Assembly: GCF_003994235.2 (NCBI RefSeq)
Contig: NZ_RYFG02000094.1
Location: forward strand, 1 to 50,784
Origin: Candidatus Methylobacter oryzae
GTDB taxonomy: Bacteria; Pseudomonadota; Gammaproteobacteria; Methylococcales; Methylomonadaceae
Reading direction: 5' to 3'
DNA length: 50,784 bases
The notes under the pieces were generated by a model. The model saw only the letters and a list, made by a program, of their open reading frames with translations. It was not told where the DNA came from and searched no databases. The position numbers and the translations under genes are program-made. Position 1 is the first letter of the stretch. Each line of letters opens with the position of its first letter. Shown piece by piece: positions 26,958 to 37,110 of this stretch.

Positions 26958-29900
26958 TGACTTGCTCCGGTTTCGCAGCATGAATATCAAGCAAGGCAGT
27001 CAACTTGCTTAAAGCAAGGTCAATATCCAGCTCTTCGAAAGCGTCGCGGATGGCTGTCAGCGCCGCAGATAGCGGATTACCTATCAGGCTATGCTCAAGC
27101 TCAATGAGCTTGAGCGATGCCCTGGCGTCTCCCGCACAAATCAGCGGTTCAATTTGTTTCAATGTTTCGACGAAACCGGCAGGAATGCTCTCTACCGGAC
27201 TTAACTCGGCGTGATCAAGGATATGGGACATAATAGACGCCAACACCGCCTGCAATTCTTGCTTTAGCGTTGCGGTATGTTCTGGTGTGGGAACCTCGCT
27301 GTTCCATAATTGCCATAGCTGGGAAGCAAGAAGCTGCAACCGCAAAGCGCCTACGTAACCGGCTGCCGACTTAAGTGTATGGGCCATTCTCCTTAGCTCG
27401 TCGTACTCGTTGTTTAAGGCCAGAACATCCAGTTGCAGCGCTGCTGCTCCATAGCAAGAATAAAAATTGATCAACCTGCTGCGCATTTTATTTTCATTCT
27501 GTTCGGCGTACTGTAGCGCCTTGCTAATATCGAGCAAAGCAACCTTGCTGGTGTCATCCTGCGGCTCCAGAGGGCGGGGAGGCTTTATAGCCGCTCCCTC
27601 AGTACCCAGCCAACGCTGCAGCACCACAGCAAGCTGGGCTGAGTTAACCGGCTTGGTGATATGATCGTTCATGCCCACGGCCAAGCTTTGTGCGCGATCT
27701 TCGGGCATCGCATGGGCCGTCATTGCAACGACCGGTAAGCGGGCAAAACGGGGATTTTCGCGAATCAAGCGGGTGGCTTTGAGTCCGTCCATGATAGGCA
27801 TCTGAATGTCCATTAGCACCAGATCGTAAGACGTATCGGTGTTCAGCCGGTCAATACCCTCCTGGCCGTTCAATGCGTAATCCACGTCCAGATCCAATGC
27901 GTGCAGCATTTCGATAGCAACATCCCTATTGAACGCATTGTCCTCTACCAGTAGAACTCTGCGCCCGGTAAACGACAGTTCCTCAAGAGCTTGCCGTTTA
28001 TCGGGTGCGGGTTCCGATGTAGCCAGACCGAAAATCGCATTGAGAGCATTGACCAACGACACCTCCGTAACGGGTTTTTGCAGGAAACCTTCCAATCTAG
28101 CTTGCTGGGCCTGATGCGCCAGGTCCTCGCCGCAAAATGTGGTAATCAACAAGATAGCGGGAGGAGTCGCCAACCTGCTATCGGATTTGATTCTTGACGC
28201 TGCTTCTATGCCGTTCATATCGGGCATGCGCCAATCCATTAATACTAGGTCGAAGGCATTGCCGGCTTCATAGCGGCTATGGACCCGTTGCAATGCTTCC
28301 GCGCCGGAATCCGCGCTTTCCACTACAAAACCCAATGAGCTCAACATGAAGGAAAGCATCTCCCGCGCAATCATGCTGTCGTCGACCACCAAAACATGCT
28401 TCCCCTGAAACTCGGCAGGAGGAATTATCGTTTCTTCGAATGTCGGCGCAACTTTCAAACAAACGCTAAAGCGGAAAGTACTTCCCTGCATTGGCGCGCT
28501 CTCTACCGATATATCCCCGCCCATTAGATTTACCAGCTGCTGGCAAATGGCCAGGCCTAATCCGGTCCCGCCGTACCGGCGGGTGATTGAACTATCCGCT
28601 TGTACGAAAGGTTTAAACAGGCCTTGAATTTGTTCGGAGGTCATGCCTAAGCCGCTATCCTGGACAGCGAAAAGTAGACGGCATTGCACATCGTCGATGA
28701 ACTCGACAGCAACCGAAATCAGGATTTCGCCATGCTCTGTAAACTTGACCGCGTTATTGGTCAGGTTCAAAAGAATCTGCCCCAAGCGCAAAGGGTCGCC
28801 CAATAAATGGCGAGGCACATCCGGGGCAACGGAAAAAATGATTTCCAAGCCTTTTTCCTCGGCATTGAATGCAACCAGATCGGCTAAATTATTCAAAAGA
28901 TCATCTAAAGAAAAAGGCGAATATTCCAGGTCCAGCCGGCTGGCCTCGATCTTGGAAAAATCCAGAATATCGTTAATGATGCGGAGTAAGGATTGCGCGG
29001 CACTGTCGATTTTTGCCAGATAGCCTCTCTGCTTTGGACTTAGGTCGGTAGCTAACGCAAAGTTGTTCATACCGATGATCGCATTCATCGGCGTACGGAT
29101 CTCGTGGCTCATGTTGGCGAGAAAGTCGGATTTGGCGCGGTTTGCGGCATCGGCAGTAGCGGCGACCTGTTGTAAATCCTTGGTCTGCTCGTTAATAGTC
29201 TCTTGCAGATTCTCCAAATGATGAGCCAACGCCTGTTCAGCTTCATCCCGTTTTTGCAGATTCACGTCGAGCTGCGTCAGCATCTGGTTAAATGCCTCAA
29301 CTAAAACGCCTAATTCATCATTGGTCTCTTTTTTTGCATGGACTGTATAAGTCTTCGACTCGGTAACATTATTAATAAATTTGGCGATGCGAATAATAGG
29401 ACCGGAAATTATCCGCTGTAAGCGTAGCGACAACGACAGGGCGACAAGCAAGGCAATAGCGAATGCCAACAGGATAGTTAATGCATAGCTGTAGAGTTTC
29501 TGGTAAAGCGATTCGAAGCTCCCGCGTATCAGCAGATAGCCCAGCAATTCGTTGTCCAGCCGCACCGGCTGAATGATTTGCACAAATTGATCGCCTCTTG
29601 TTAATTTCGGGGCGTTATTTAACTCTCCGGTGGATAACGGTTCGATGATTTGGTATGAGGGCTTTTGATAGCTTGCTAATAGGCTATGCGACTTATCGTA
29701 TATGCCCGCATAAAGAATATCGGGGTTATGTTTTAATGCCCCCAAGGTTTTTTTTGTCGTCAATTCATCCATGAAAGCTAATGATGCCAAACTGTTTTCG
29801 GTGATGATATCGGCTTGAGTCTGTAGACTGTTAACCAGGCTTTTCTCAACAAACTTAACCTCGTAAAACAACAACACAGAGCTGAATGCCAATAATGCAA

Positions 29901-29961
29901 TACCGCTGCTGAGCACCGTGATGAACATTAGTTTAAATTTAATGGATCGATTAGGTAACAT
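26950..29961 (-). CDS. Hybrid sensor histidine kinase (CHASE8-like, HAMP, two REC, HPt)
   Basis: 1003 residues. Domain order: transmembrane helix ~12-32; a periplasmic sensor region resembling CHASE8; a second helix ~158-180; HAMP; HisKA with phospho-His ~285 ([13 protein letters not shown]); ATPase with GTGLGLAI; receiver 1 (Asp ~575, [11 protein letters not shown]); receiver 2 (Asp ~718, [11 protein letters not shown]); and a C-terminal HPt with His ~860 ([11 protein letters not shown]). This BarA-like layout allows a full internal phosphorelay. The start overlaps the upstream stop as TAATG with AAGGAA ahead. The gene sits between a YfiR-like gene and a diguanylate cyclase, which suggests it converts a periplasmic signal into c-di-GMP output. 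Confidence 0.93.
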   Translation of the reverse strand: MLPNRSIKFKLMFITVLSSGIALLAFSSVLLFYEVKFVEKSLVNSLQTQADIITENSLASLAFMDELTTKKTLGALKHNPDILYAGIYDKSHSLLASYQKPSYQIIEPLSTGELNNAPKLTRGDQFVQIIQPVRLDNELLGYLLIRGSFESLYQKLYSYALTILLAFAIALLVALSLSLRLQRIISGPIIRIAKFINNVTESKTYTVHAKKETNDELGVLVEAFNQMLTQLDVNLQKRDEAEQALAHHLENLQETINEQTKDLQQVAATADAANRAKSDFLANMSHEIRTPMNAIIGMNNFALATDLSPKQRGYLAKIDSAAQSLLRIINDILDFSKIEASRLDLEYSPFSLDDLLNNLADLVAFNAEEKGLEIIFSVAPDVPRHLLGDPLRLGQILLNLTNNAVKFTEHGEILISVAVEFIDDVQCRLLFAVQDSGLGMTSEQIQGLFKPFVQADSSITRRYGGTGLGLAICQQLVNLMGGDISVESAPMQGSTFRFSVCLKVAPTFEETIIPPAEFQGKHVLVVDDSMIAREMLSFMLSSLGFVVESADSGAEALQRVHSRYEAGNAFDLVLMDWRMPDMNGIEAASRIKSDSRLATPPAILLITTFCGEDLAHQAQQARLEGFLQKPVTEVSLVNALNAIFGLATSEPAPDKRQALEELSFTGRRVLLVEDNAFNRDVAIEMLHALDLDVDYALNGQEGIDRLNTDTSYDLVLMDIQMPIMDGLKATRLIRENPRFARLPVVAMTAHAMPEDRAQSLAVGMNDHITKPVNSAQLAVVLQRWLGTEGAAIKPPRPLEPQDDTSKVALLDISKALQYAEQNENKMRSRLINFYSCYGAAALQLDVLALNNEYDELRRMAHTLKSAAGYVGALRLQLLASQLWQLWNSEVPTPEHTATLKQELQAVLASIMSHILDHAELSPVESIPAGFVETLKQIEPLICAGDARASLKLIELEHSLIGNPLSAALTAIRDAFEELDIDLALSKLTALLDIHAAKPEQVND

Positions 29962-30467
29962 TAAGGTTCCTTGGACAGCCTGAGCAATTGCGAATTAATC
30001 TTCAACCCTGAATTTGCTGCTGCTGCATTATTAATGTAAAAACGTAGTTTCTGGTTTTCTTCAAACAAATAAATAATTCCGCCCAGCTCTATAAAGTCTT
30101 TTTGGATTCCAACGGACAAGATCGGGAAATTACTCGCTTTTTTCAGAAAATCGGCAGGTCCCGGTCCGGGAAAATAGATTAATTGACAATCGTCCAGCTT
30201 GGATTGAGTGCTGATATTTTTGACTTCGATGCTTGCTTCGCCAATGGTTTTACTTTGGTAGGTTTGCCGTAGCAAATCAGTAAAGCCGACATCATCGTAA
30301 ACACAATAATGAAAAGTCGTCGCAACAGCCGGCCATTCGGTGAATTTGGTGAAATGATATAAATACGCGGCAGTAATTTGCGATTCCCTCTCCGACGGCT
30401 GCGAGGCAATACTGCTATTCGATGCAAACAATAATGCCCATACAACTAAAATCAATCTACAGCGCAT
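29961..30467 (-). CDS. YfiR-family (DUF4154) periplasmic protein
   Basis: 168 residues with a signal peptide ([20 protein letters not shown]). The mature part starts with the family pattern [16 protein letters not shown] and ends in the typical [13 protein letters not shown] segment. In Pseudomonas, YfiR is a periplasmic repressor of the YfiN cyclase; the homologue here is encoded next to a hybrid kinase rather than a YfiN. The frame remains open to 30650 only because the 54-bp repeat unit has no stop in this phase; the ATG at 30467 starts the signal peptide. The stop overlaps the kinase ATG. Confidence 0.88.
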   Translation of the reverse strand: MRCRLILVVWALLFASNSSIASQPSERESQITAAYLYHFTKFTEWPAVATTFHYCVYDDVGFTDLLRQTYQSKTIGEASIEVKNISTQSKLDDCQLIYFPGPGPADFLKKASNFPILSVGIQKDFIELGGIIYLFEENQKLRFYINNAAAANSGLKINSQLLRLSKEP

Positions 30468-30518
30468 TACCAACCGATAATTAATGTTTAAATCGATAGC
30501 GAAGCGCAGCAGTATAAA

Positions 30519-30624
30519 GCTGAGTTGAGCAGCTTGCCTGCTCAAACGAAACTTATGCCCTTTGGGTATAAAGCTGAGTTGAGCAGCCCGCCTGCGCAAA
30601 CGAAACTTATGCCCTTTGGGTATA
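30519..30624. repeat. Tandem pair of 54-bp repeats
   Basis: Two units on the minus strand, directly upstream of the YfiR-like gene and probably within its leader. Both are of the TTTCG variant, unlike the mixed pairs at the three plus-strand tandem sites. Read in the phase of the gene they would encode two copies of IPKGHKFRL..AAQLSF. Confidence 0.9.
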
Positions 30625-30874
30625 GATAAAGTTAATCTGCTTAAAGACATTAGTTATTTAAACAAAAGGCCAAGTAAAATTTCCGGTTTTTACGGCTAAC
30701 GCCTTAACACAGTTCCAAAGTTGTTTGCGAGTCGGATGACAGGCGTCTAAATCAAAAACAATCTAGCGGCATTTATTTGATGCTCATGACCAGATACATA
30801 AGTAAAGCACTGTACGCACTATGCTTAGCGTACCGGCAACCTTTAAAAACCGCGGCTGCGGTTTAGGCGGCTAC

Positions 30875-30910
30875 TCTGCTCAAACCCTACATGTGCCCGT
30901 TGGGTATAAA
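30875..30910. repeat. Decayed half-unit of the 54-bp repeat
   Basis: TCTGCTCAAACCCTAC followed by a diverged GCCCGTTGGGTATAAA matches about two thirds of a TAGGG-type unit on the minus strand. A small hairpin (30847-30853/30858-30864) lies just to the left. The rest of 30625-31022 shows no gene or clear site to me. Confidence 0.55.
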
Positions 30911-31022
30911 GATATTTTGATATTACCATTGTAAATCACAAATCCAACATCTAAATTTTCGGCCACATGATTTATATTTATTGCGAATGCGTAAAAACCA
31001 AACCCGTTCAGTAACTTATTTT

Positions 31023-31435
31023 TAACTATCCAGCCACAGATTGACACAGATGCACAAGGCGAAGGTTAGAGATTAAAGGCCGGCAGCGTTCGGCGCTCGG
31101 TTTTTTGCCTTGTGTCTTTAATCTTTCCGTTTAATCCGTGTCGCCTCGGCAATTGCTCCGTGCATTGCTCTACCTCCTGCATCCTTGCAGTCGTCGGCAA
31201 TTGCTCCAGACAATCTTGCGGCATTTCCTCCATCCCTGGAGTCAATGCAGCTTACGCATGGAGCGGTTTTCCACCTACCTCCTGCATGAGCCCCATGGAT
31301 GGGGTGAATGCAGATATTGCATAAGACCATGGATGGTCTGTAGTAGAGCAACGCAGGAGCAGTTGCCGAGGAGCAAATAGCTGTCCTTGCAGGCGTAGAG
31401 GCGCCTACTGTTAGTGATCCGTGGCTGAATAGTTA
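31023..31435. mobile_element. Hairpin-rich element with inverted ends
   Basis: About 413 bp. The ends are inverted repeats: 31023-31041 matches the reverse complement of 31417-31435 at 17 of 19 positions (TAACTATCCAGCCACAGAT). A second, nested pair lies near 31145-31174 and 31344-31373, about 27 of 30 matching. Between them are short palindromes such as CTGCATCCTTGCAG, CTCCATCCCTGGAG, CCCCATGGATGGGG and AGACCATGGATGGTCT. Overlapping short frames on both strands are by-products. It could be a non-autonomous mobile element or a structured RNA. Confidence 0.6.
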
Positions 31436-31607
31436 CACTTAATTTCTTATAAATAAAAGCAACGCCAAACCCTGACCTGAATTTAAATCTCGCCTAATAA
31501 ATAGGCCGATAACTTTAACTCCTTAAACAAATAGAACATAATGCAAAAAAACATCTAAGATAAGTGAGTTTCTTAGAAAAACTTTCCAGTTCCCACTCAG
31601 TTCAAGA

Positions 31608-33653
31608 ATGCTTAGCGCTAGTACAAAATTGAAGTTATGTCTGTCAGCTTTACTTCTCAGCTTGAATTGTCATGCAGAGAATCAGCAGAGCATAGATACG
31701 CTTACTTCCGAAGATTTATTGGCCATGTCGCTTGAACAAGTCATGGCATTAAGCATAACGACCTCTGTCAGCAAGAAAGAACAAAATGTAAAAGACTCTG
31801 CCGCCGCTGTTTTCGTCATTTCAGCCGAGGATATTCGCCGCAGCGGCGCGACCAATATTCCCGAAGCGCTTAGAATGGCGCCCGGCCTGCAGGTTGCTCG
31901 CGTCAATGCCAGTCAATGGGCCGTCACTATTCGCGGGCTTAATGACCGTGCCGCCAACAAATTGCTGGTGTTAATGGACGGCAGGACCCTGTTTTTTCCC
32001 GGTTTTTCCGGAACGCTGTGGGAAACGCTGGATATGCTGATGGAAAATATTGAACGTATTGAAGTCATTCGAGGTCCGGGAGCGACTTTATGGGGCGCGA
32101 ATGCTGTCAACGGCGTTATTAACATCATTAGTAAGAATGCAAAAAAAACTCAGGGCACTCAACTAAGCATCGCCGGAGGAGACGAACAGGTATTCGGTTC
32201 CGCCCGCTATGGTTTTCAAATCGATGCACACAGTTTTGGCAGGATTCATGCCCAAGGTAAAAAGCACGATAGTTACCGCAATACCAACGGTACCGACGCT
32301 TATGACGGCTGGGATGCGCAACAAGGCGGAGTGCAGTTGGATTTGTCTGATGGCGATGACGACGCCGTAAAAATCCAAAGCAATTTCTCTCGCGGCCGGT
32401 TCGATAATCAACAAACAGCCCCGCGATTAACGGCGCCTTATTTCCCCGCTGTCCGTAGCCAACAAGACAGTAACATGTTTAGTCTGTTAAGCCGTTGGGA
32501 TAAAACCTTGTCTGCCGACTCCAGTTTTTCGTTGCAAGCCTATTATGACTATCAACAGCATGAATTTTATCTTCCATCCACCTTCCATCAATTCGACCTG
32601 GATTCCCAGTACCGTCTGAAACTTTTTGATCGTCATGACCTGATCTTAGGCGGTGGATATCGGTTTATACAAGACCAGTTCAATAACAATGCTATTTTCC
32701 AGTTCTCTCCCGGCAGTCTCGATTACAAGTTATATAACGGTTTTATTCAAGATGAGATAACACTGGTTCCCGAAAAGCTAAAATTCATTCTCGGCACTAA
32801 ACTGGAGCATAACGATTTTTCCGGCTTGCAATTCCTTCCTAATACCCGGCTGATTTGGAGCCCTGACAACAATCACAGCGTTTGGACTGCGCTATCCAAG
32901 GCGGGAACAACGCCTGCCCGTAGCAAAGAAGAAATGGATATTTGGTTGACGACAGTACCTGCTTCGGCTCAAACCGGAAATATGCCGGTAAAAGTTTTCG
33001 GTCAATCTTCTTTCATGCGCGACAGATATAAATCCGAAGAAGTTATTGCCTACGAGCTGGGCTATCGTTTTCAAACCTCAAAAGTCAGCGCCGATCTCGC
33101 TTTATTTTACAACGATTACAGCAGGTTGCCTTTCATCATCTCCGCAGGATCGCCCAGCGTTACCGTATCTGAAAGCGGCATACCTTATATTTTACAGCCG
33201 GTAAGCTTGATCAATGACGTCCGTGGTTATACCTATGGTTCTGAATTATCGGGCGCTTGGCAAGCAACTGATTATTGGAAATTGAATTTAACTTACGGTT
33301 TTCTTGAAGAGCGGTATAAAACTTCAAGCGGTAACTTAAACCGGCCCGTTTACGGAACGCCGCAAAATCAATTCAGCTTACGCTCATCCTTTGATATTTT
33401 AAGCAATCTGGAATTGGATTTTTGGCTCCGATATGTAGACAAATTAGCAGACGTCGGCGAAAAGCCGGTAAGCGATTACACCAGCCTTAACTTGCGCTTA
33501 GCCTACAGGCCGGTGCGGAATTTAGAGCTTTCAGTGGTCGGCGACAATTTAATCGAACCGCATGTCGAATTTAATCCCGACATACAACTAGGGGATTATC
33601 AGCAAACCCTGCTATCCCGGCATTTTTATCTTAAAGCCAAATTGGATTTATAG
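31608..33653 (+). CDS. TonB-dependent outer-membrane receptor
   Basis: 681 residues: a signal peptide (cleavage probably after CHA), a plug domain (~45-165) with VFVISAEDIRRSGATNIPEAL and the signature VIRGPGATLWGANAVNGVIN, then an outer-membrane beta-barrel. The N-terminal conserved LTSEDLLAMSLEQVMALSI-like opening is typical of receptors related to the VasX/colicin-type and siderophore-independent group. The ligand cannot be told. The barrel ends in ...LKLDL-like residues (KAKLDL), not the usual aromatic. Divergent from the YfiR-kinase-cyclase operon, a neighbourhood suggesting a shared signal. No strong ribosome binding site at 31608. Confidence 0.9.
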   Translation: MLSASTKLKLCLSALLLSLNCHAENQQSIDTLTSEDLLAMSLEQVMALSITTSVSKKEQNVKDSAAAVFVISAEDIRRSGATNIPEALRMAPGLQVARVNASQWAVTIRGLNDRAANKLLVLMDGRTLFFPGFSGTLWETLDMLMENIERIEVIRGPGATLWGANAVNGVINIISKNAKKTQGTQLSIAGGDEQVFGSARYGFQIDAHSFGRIHAQGKKHDSYRNTNGTDAYDGWDAQQGGVQLDLSDGDDDAVKIQSNFSRGRFDNQQTAPRLTAPYFPAVRSQQDSNMFSLLSRWDKTLSADSSFSLQAYYDYQQHEFYLPSTFHQFDLDSQYRLKLFDRHDLILGGGYRFIQDQFNNNAIFQFSPGSLDYKLYNGFIQDEITLVPEKLKFILGTKLEHNDFSGLQFLPNTRLIWSPDNNHSVWTALSKAGTTPARSKEEMDIWLTTVPASAQTGNMPVKVFGQSSFMRDRYKSEEVIAYELGYRFQTSKVSADLALFYNDYSRLPFIISAGSPSVTVSESGIPYILQPVSLINDVRGYTYGSELSGAWQATDYWKLNLTYGFLEERYKTSSGNLNRPVYGTPQNQFSLRSSFDILSNLELDFWLRYVDKLADVGEKPVSDYTSLNLRLAYRPVRNLELSVVGDNLIEPHVEFNPDIQLGDYQQTLLSRHFYLKAKLDL

Positions 33654-33664
33654 TTTCTCCAGTG

Positions 33665-33775
33665 TTTATACCCAAAGGGCATAAGTAGGGTTTGAGCAGA
33701 CGGGCTGCTCAACTCAGCTTTATACCCAGAGGGCATAAGTTTCGTTTGAGCAGACAAGCTGCTCAACTTAGCTTT
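33665..33775. repeat. Tandem pair of 54-bp repeats
   Basis: Two plus-strand units starting at 33665 and 33719, eleven bases after the receptor stop codon. Here the order is TAGGG then TTTCG, the reverse of the pairs at 17032 and 45334. Confidence 0.9.
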
Positions 33776-33797
33776 AGCAATATAAGGCACGAAACCA

Positions 33798-33826
33798 TTG
33801 GTAGCCGCGCTCCTTTTCTGTACAAT
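33798..33826 (+). promoter_or_regulatory. Probable sigma-70 promoter of the YeeN-type gene
   Basis: TTGGTA (33798-33803), exactly 17 bases, then TACAAT (33821-33826). Transcription would begin near 33833, giving a leader of about 24 bases before the ATG at 33857. Confidence 0.5.
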
Positions 33827-33856
33827 CTGGACATTTTGTAGTGGAGCAACTGACAA

Positions 33857-34573
33857 ATGGGTAGAGCCTATCAAAATCGTAAAGTTTCCATGGCTAAAAC
33901 GTCCGATGCCAAGGCAAAGGTCTATAGCAAATATGGTCGTGAAATATATGTATGCGCTAAATCGGGGGGCGTCGACCCGGCAGGAAATTTAGCGTTGCGC
34001 GGTTTGATAGAGCGCGCAAAGAAAGACCAAGTCCCTACCCATGTCATTGAAAAAGCAATCGATAAAGCCAAAGGCGGCGCGGGCGAGGATTTTGCGCCGG
34101 CGCGTTACGAAGGCTTTGGCCCCGGCGGCTGCAAGGTCATCGTCGACTGTCTGACCGATAATCCTAACCGTACTTTCGGCGACGTGCGCCAGTGTTTTAC
34201 CAAAACAAAATGTAAAATCGGCACTCAAGGCACGGTCAGTCATATGTTCGATCATGCCGCTATTTTGGCATTTAAACATGATGACGAAGACGCTATTCTC
34301 GAAGCCTTATTAACCGCCGACGTCGATGTTAGCGATATTGAAAGCGAAGATGGAAAAATTACCGTTTTTACTCCCCAGGCCGATTATTCCAAAGCCAAAC
34401 AAGCATTAACGGATTTATTAGGCGAGATTGATTTCGATGTCGACGAAATTCAATTTCTGCCCAAAGACACTACGACTATCGAAGGTGACGATCTGGCATT
34501 GTTCGAAAAATTCCTGGATCTGTTAAATGACCTGGATGATGTGCAAAATGTTTACCACGATGTCGAATTCTAA
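33857..34573 (+). CDS. YebC/PmpR family protein, YeeN type
   Basis: 238 residues, the usual family length. The opening [20 protein letters not shown] and segments [37 protein letters not shown] and YEGFGPGG are characteristic. Family members were named as DNA-binding transcriptional regulators; more recent work links YebC proteins to translation at proline-rich stretches. It acts in the cytoplasm and appears to be a single gene with its own promoter and a possible terminator. Confidence 0.95.
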   Translation: MGRAYQNRKVSMAKTSDAKAKVYSKYGREIYVCAKSGGVDPAGNLALRGLIERAKKDQVPTHVIEKAIDKAKGGAGEDFAPARYEGFGPGGCKVIVDCLTDNPNRTFGDVRQCFTKTKCKIGTQGTVSHMFDHAAILAFKHDDEDAILEALLTADVDVSDIESEDGKITVFTPQADYSKAKQALTDLLGEIDFDVDEIQFLPKDTTTIEGDDLALFEKFLDLLNDLDDVQNVYHDVEF

Positions 34574-34638
34574 ATACGCAAAATCTTTCCTAAAGCAAAG
34601 TAACCTTATCTAGTTCCTGAGCTTATTGCATTTCAATA

Positions 34639-34681
34639 CCCGCTTTGCCTGGAGGGCGGAAATCTTTTCCGGCAAGGCGGG
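34639..34681 (+). terminator. Possible terminator hairpin after the YeeN-type gene
   Basis: CCCGCTTTGCC (34639-34649) pairs with GGCAAGGCGGG (34671-34681), eleven pairs including one G-U, with a 21-base loop. Only a short broken T run follows (CTTATTTG), so termination would be imperfect. Confidence 0.45.
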
Positions 34682-34762
34682 CTTATTTGTTGGCCGGCAG
34701 GCTTTAAAATTGGTTTTCAGCAGACCGGAAAATCAATTTTAACAACCAATCCTTCTTTCATT

Positions 34763-34787
34763 ATTGTAAGCTACAATCCTTTATAAT
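34763..34787 (+). promoter_or_regulatory. Candidate promoter with overlapping palindrome upstream of gspA
   Basis: TATAAT at 34782-34787 is a full -10 consensus about 30 bases before the TTG start. Directly upstream lies the perfect palindrome ATTGTA-AGC-TACAAT (34763-34777), occupying the spacer between -10 and any -35. It could be an operator. No clear -35 hexamer. Confidence 0.4.
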
Positions 34788-34816
34788 TTTTTCTTTACTG
34801 AAAAAGCTTAATAAAA

Positions 34817-36376
34817 TTGTATAACCAATACTTTCATTTCAGCGAATCCCCTTTTTCGATAGCGACCGATCCGCACTTCATTTACATGAGTCCGCGTCAT
34901 CAGGAGGGACTTGCCCATCTTCTTTACGGCATCAATTTTGGAGGCGGCTTCGTTGCATTAACCGGAGAAGTCGGCACTGGAAAAACCACGCTTTGCCACT
35001 GCCTTTTGCAGAAGATACCGGAAAATATAGATATCGCCTTAATACTGAATCCCAAGCTTAACGCTGTCGAATTATTGGCAACCATCTGCGATGAGCTGGG
35101 CATTATTTATGACAAAAAGCGGCTTTCGTTAAAAAACCTGGTTGACCTGTTAAACCAACACCTACTTACCGCCCACGCCAACGGCAGGCGAACTGTTTTG
35201 CTAATCGATGAAGCACAGAATTTAAGCATGGAAGTGTTGGAACAAGTTCGCCTGTTGACCAACTTGGAAACCAACAAAACAAAATTATTACAAATCATCC
35301 TGGTCGGCCAACCTGAGTTAAAAGAATCACTGAAACGGCAAGACTTACGCCAGTTAAACCAGCGCATTACCGCCCGCTATCACCTATTACCGTTATCGCT
35401 TGATGAAACGCGGACTTATATCCATCATCGCTTGACTGTTTGTAACGGCCGTCCGGAAATTTTTAAAGAAAGCGCGATACGAAAAATTCATAAGCTTTCT
35501 TCCGGCATCCCAAGAATGATTAATATCCTTTGCGACCGTGCTTTGCTGGGCGCCTATTCAACCAATACCCACGAGATTACCCCGGCCATCGTGAACGCCG
35601 CCGCCAAAGAGACACTGGCTTTTAGCGATAAAAAATCGCCTTCGCTGGCCGTATTGCTAAGTCTGCTATTTTTAGGTGCTGCCGCCGGTATTTATTTCTT
35701 AACCTTTGAACCCAAAACGAACAGCCAAAACGCTGTTAATACAACAGCAACCGCTGACAGCAAAATCTTTCATGACTGGATCAACAACCCGGATTATTCA
35801 TTAAATGCCGCCTTAATCGGCACGCTGAAACGCTGGGGCAAAGCTGTACCCGAGCATAACCAGATCGATTGTCATTACATAGAAACGACAGGGCTGCTAT
35901 GCAAGTTCGGCAAAACCAACTGGAAAGATATGTTGACGATCAAACATCCGGCCATTCTGGAATTTTCTCTGGCCAAAGGGACAAAATTCTATGCGCTGCT
36001 GACAGGATTCGAGCAAAACCAGTCCATGCTTCGTTTCAACAATCGCATGATATTTCCGGTAGCCGACGTATTGAAATATTGGAACGGCTATTATTTAATA
36101 GTCGAACCGCCGCCAACGCCCGATGCCAAAATGATACGTCCTCACGAAACGTCGGATAACGTATTATGGTTACGATACCTGCTAAATAGCATCGACGGAA
36201 AAATTGAAGCCGTAGAGCAGCCCCGCTTTTATGACGATAATTTAGCCGCTCGAGTGATGAAGTTCCAGCATCTGCACCAATTACCGGAAGACGGCATGAT
36301 AGGCGATCAAACCATGCCTTATCTTAAGAACATAGCGCAAACATTCGACATTCCCCGCATAGAAGTAAGCGAATAA
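34817..36376 (+). CDS. gspA: General secretion pathway ATPase GspA (ExeA)
   Basis: 519 residues. An N-terminal AAA+ ATPase domain has Walker A GEVGTGKTT (residues 50-58) and Walker B VLLIDEAQ (~131-138). A transmembrane helix (~276-296) follows, then a periplasmic part with a C39-peptidase-like region and a peptidoglycan-binding domain (helix pattern ending MKFQHLHQLPEDGMIGDQTM). In Aeromonas, ExeA with ExeB helps place the Type II secretin in the outer membrane through the cell wall. The start is TTG at 34817, chosen because it gives the family opening MYNQYFHFSESPFS. No good ribosome binding site is visible. No other Type II secretion gene is in the window. Confidence 0.92.
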   Translation: MYNQYFHFSESPFSIATDPHFIYMSPRHQEGLAHLLYGINFGGGFVALTGEVGTGKTTLCHCLLQKIPENIDIALILNPKLNAVELLATICDELGIIYDKKRLSLKNLVDLLNQHLLTAHANGRRTVLLIDEAQNLSMEVLEQVRLLTNLETNKTKLLQIILVGQPELKESLKRQDLRQLNQRITARYHLLPLSLDETRTYIHHRLTVCNGRPEIFKESAIRKIHKLSSGIPRMINILCDRALLGAYSTNTHEITPAIVNAAAKETLAFSDKKSPSLAVLLSLLFLGAAAGIYFLTFEPKTNSQNAVNTTATADSKIFHDWINNPDYSLNAALIGTLKRWGKAVPEHNQIDCHYIETTGLLCKFGKTNWKDMLTIKHPAILEFSLAKGTKFYALLTGFEQNQSMLRFNNRMIFPVADVLKYWNGYYLIVEPPPTPDAKMIRPHETSDNVLWLRYLLNSIDGKIEAVEQPRFYDDNLAARVMKFQHLHQLPEDGMIGDQTMPYLKNIAQTFDIPRIEVSE

Positions 36377-36378
36377 TC

Positions 36379-37110
36379 ATGTCTTTTATCCTTAATGCCT
36401 TACGTAAATCGGAACAGGAAAGACAAGCCCGCCAGGCTGAAAACGTAACGGATAAAATCCTTCTGCCTCAATCGCAGCAAACCGGCAGCAAGACAACCAA
36501 ACTCCTGGTATTTCTTCTTGTTGCCAACGTAGCGGTTATTGCCGGCATCGTCTGGCTGCTGCGAAATAACGCGACGCCGACGCCCGACACAACAGCCGCT
36601 GCCCAGCCGGGGCAGCAAGCAAAGCTTGAGCTTAAAATCACCGATAATCCTATTCAGCCGCCAAAGCAGGAACAAGAAACGGAACATGCAACAATTTCCA
36701 TTGCAGAGTTAATTGATAAAGCAAAGCCGGAACCCGCTCCGCAAAAGCCGGCTGCCGAAATCATTAAAAAGCCCGCCGCCGTTACCGGCAAACCCGAGCC
36801 AAAGCCATTAACTGCTTCGGAAATAGCGGCTGCGATAGACGAACCGGATGTGCCCGAAGCAACTCCGATGACAACGCCAGGCATCCCTTTTTTAAGCGAC
36901 TTGCCTTTTGAGTTTCGCCAAAGCGTACCGAAATTTACTGTTAACGTGTTTGTCTACGCAGAAGCTCCTGAAGAGCGCTTTGTTATGATCGATATGGTCA
37001 AATATACAACCGGCCAACAAATAAAAGACGCAATGCTACTGAAAGAAATTCTGCCTGACAGCTTCGTCGTTGATTACCAGAACCGGGTCTTCAGGATCAA
37101 GCGTCCTTAA
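36379..37110 (+). CDS. gspB: General secretion pathway protein GspB
   Basis: 243 residues, two bases after gspA. A short cytoplasmic N-terminus (MSFILNALRKSEQERQA, the family opening) precedes one transmembrane helix (~42-61), a Pro/Lys/Glu-rich periplasmic linker and the C-terminal GspB domain (~170-243) with NVFVYAEAPEERFVMIDMV. Partner of GspA in secretin assembly. Confidence 0.92.
   Translation: MSFILNALRKSEQERQARQAENVTDKILLPQSQQTGSKTTKLLVFLLVANVAVIAGIVWLLRNNATPTPDTTAAAQPGQQAKLELKITDNPIQPPKQEQETEHATISIAELIDKAKPEPAPQKPAAEIIKKPAAVTGKPEPKPLTASEIAAAIDEPDVPEATPMTTPGIPFLSDLPFEFRQSVPKFTVNVFVYAEAPEERFVMIDMVKYTTGQQIKDAMLLKEILPDSFVVDYQNRVFRIKRP

Noticed and set aside
31112-31380. Overlapping frames of 70-80 codons on both strands
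   Set aside because: They are readings of a palindrome-rich element, with no ribosome binding site or consistent start.
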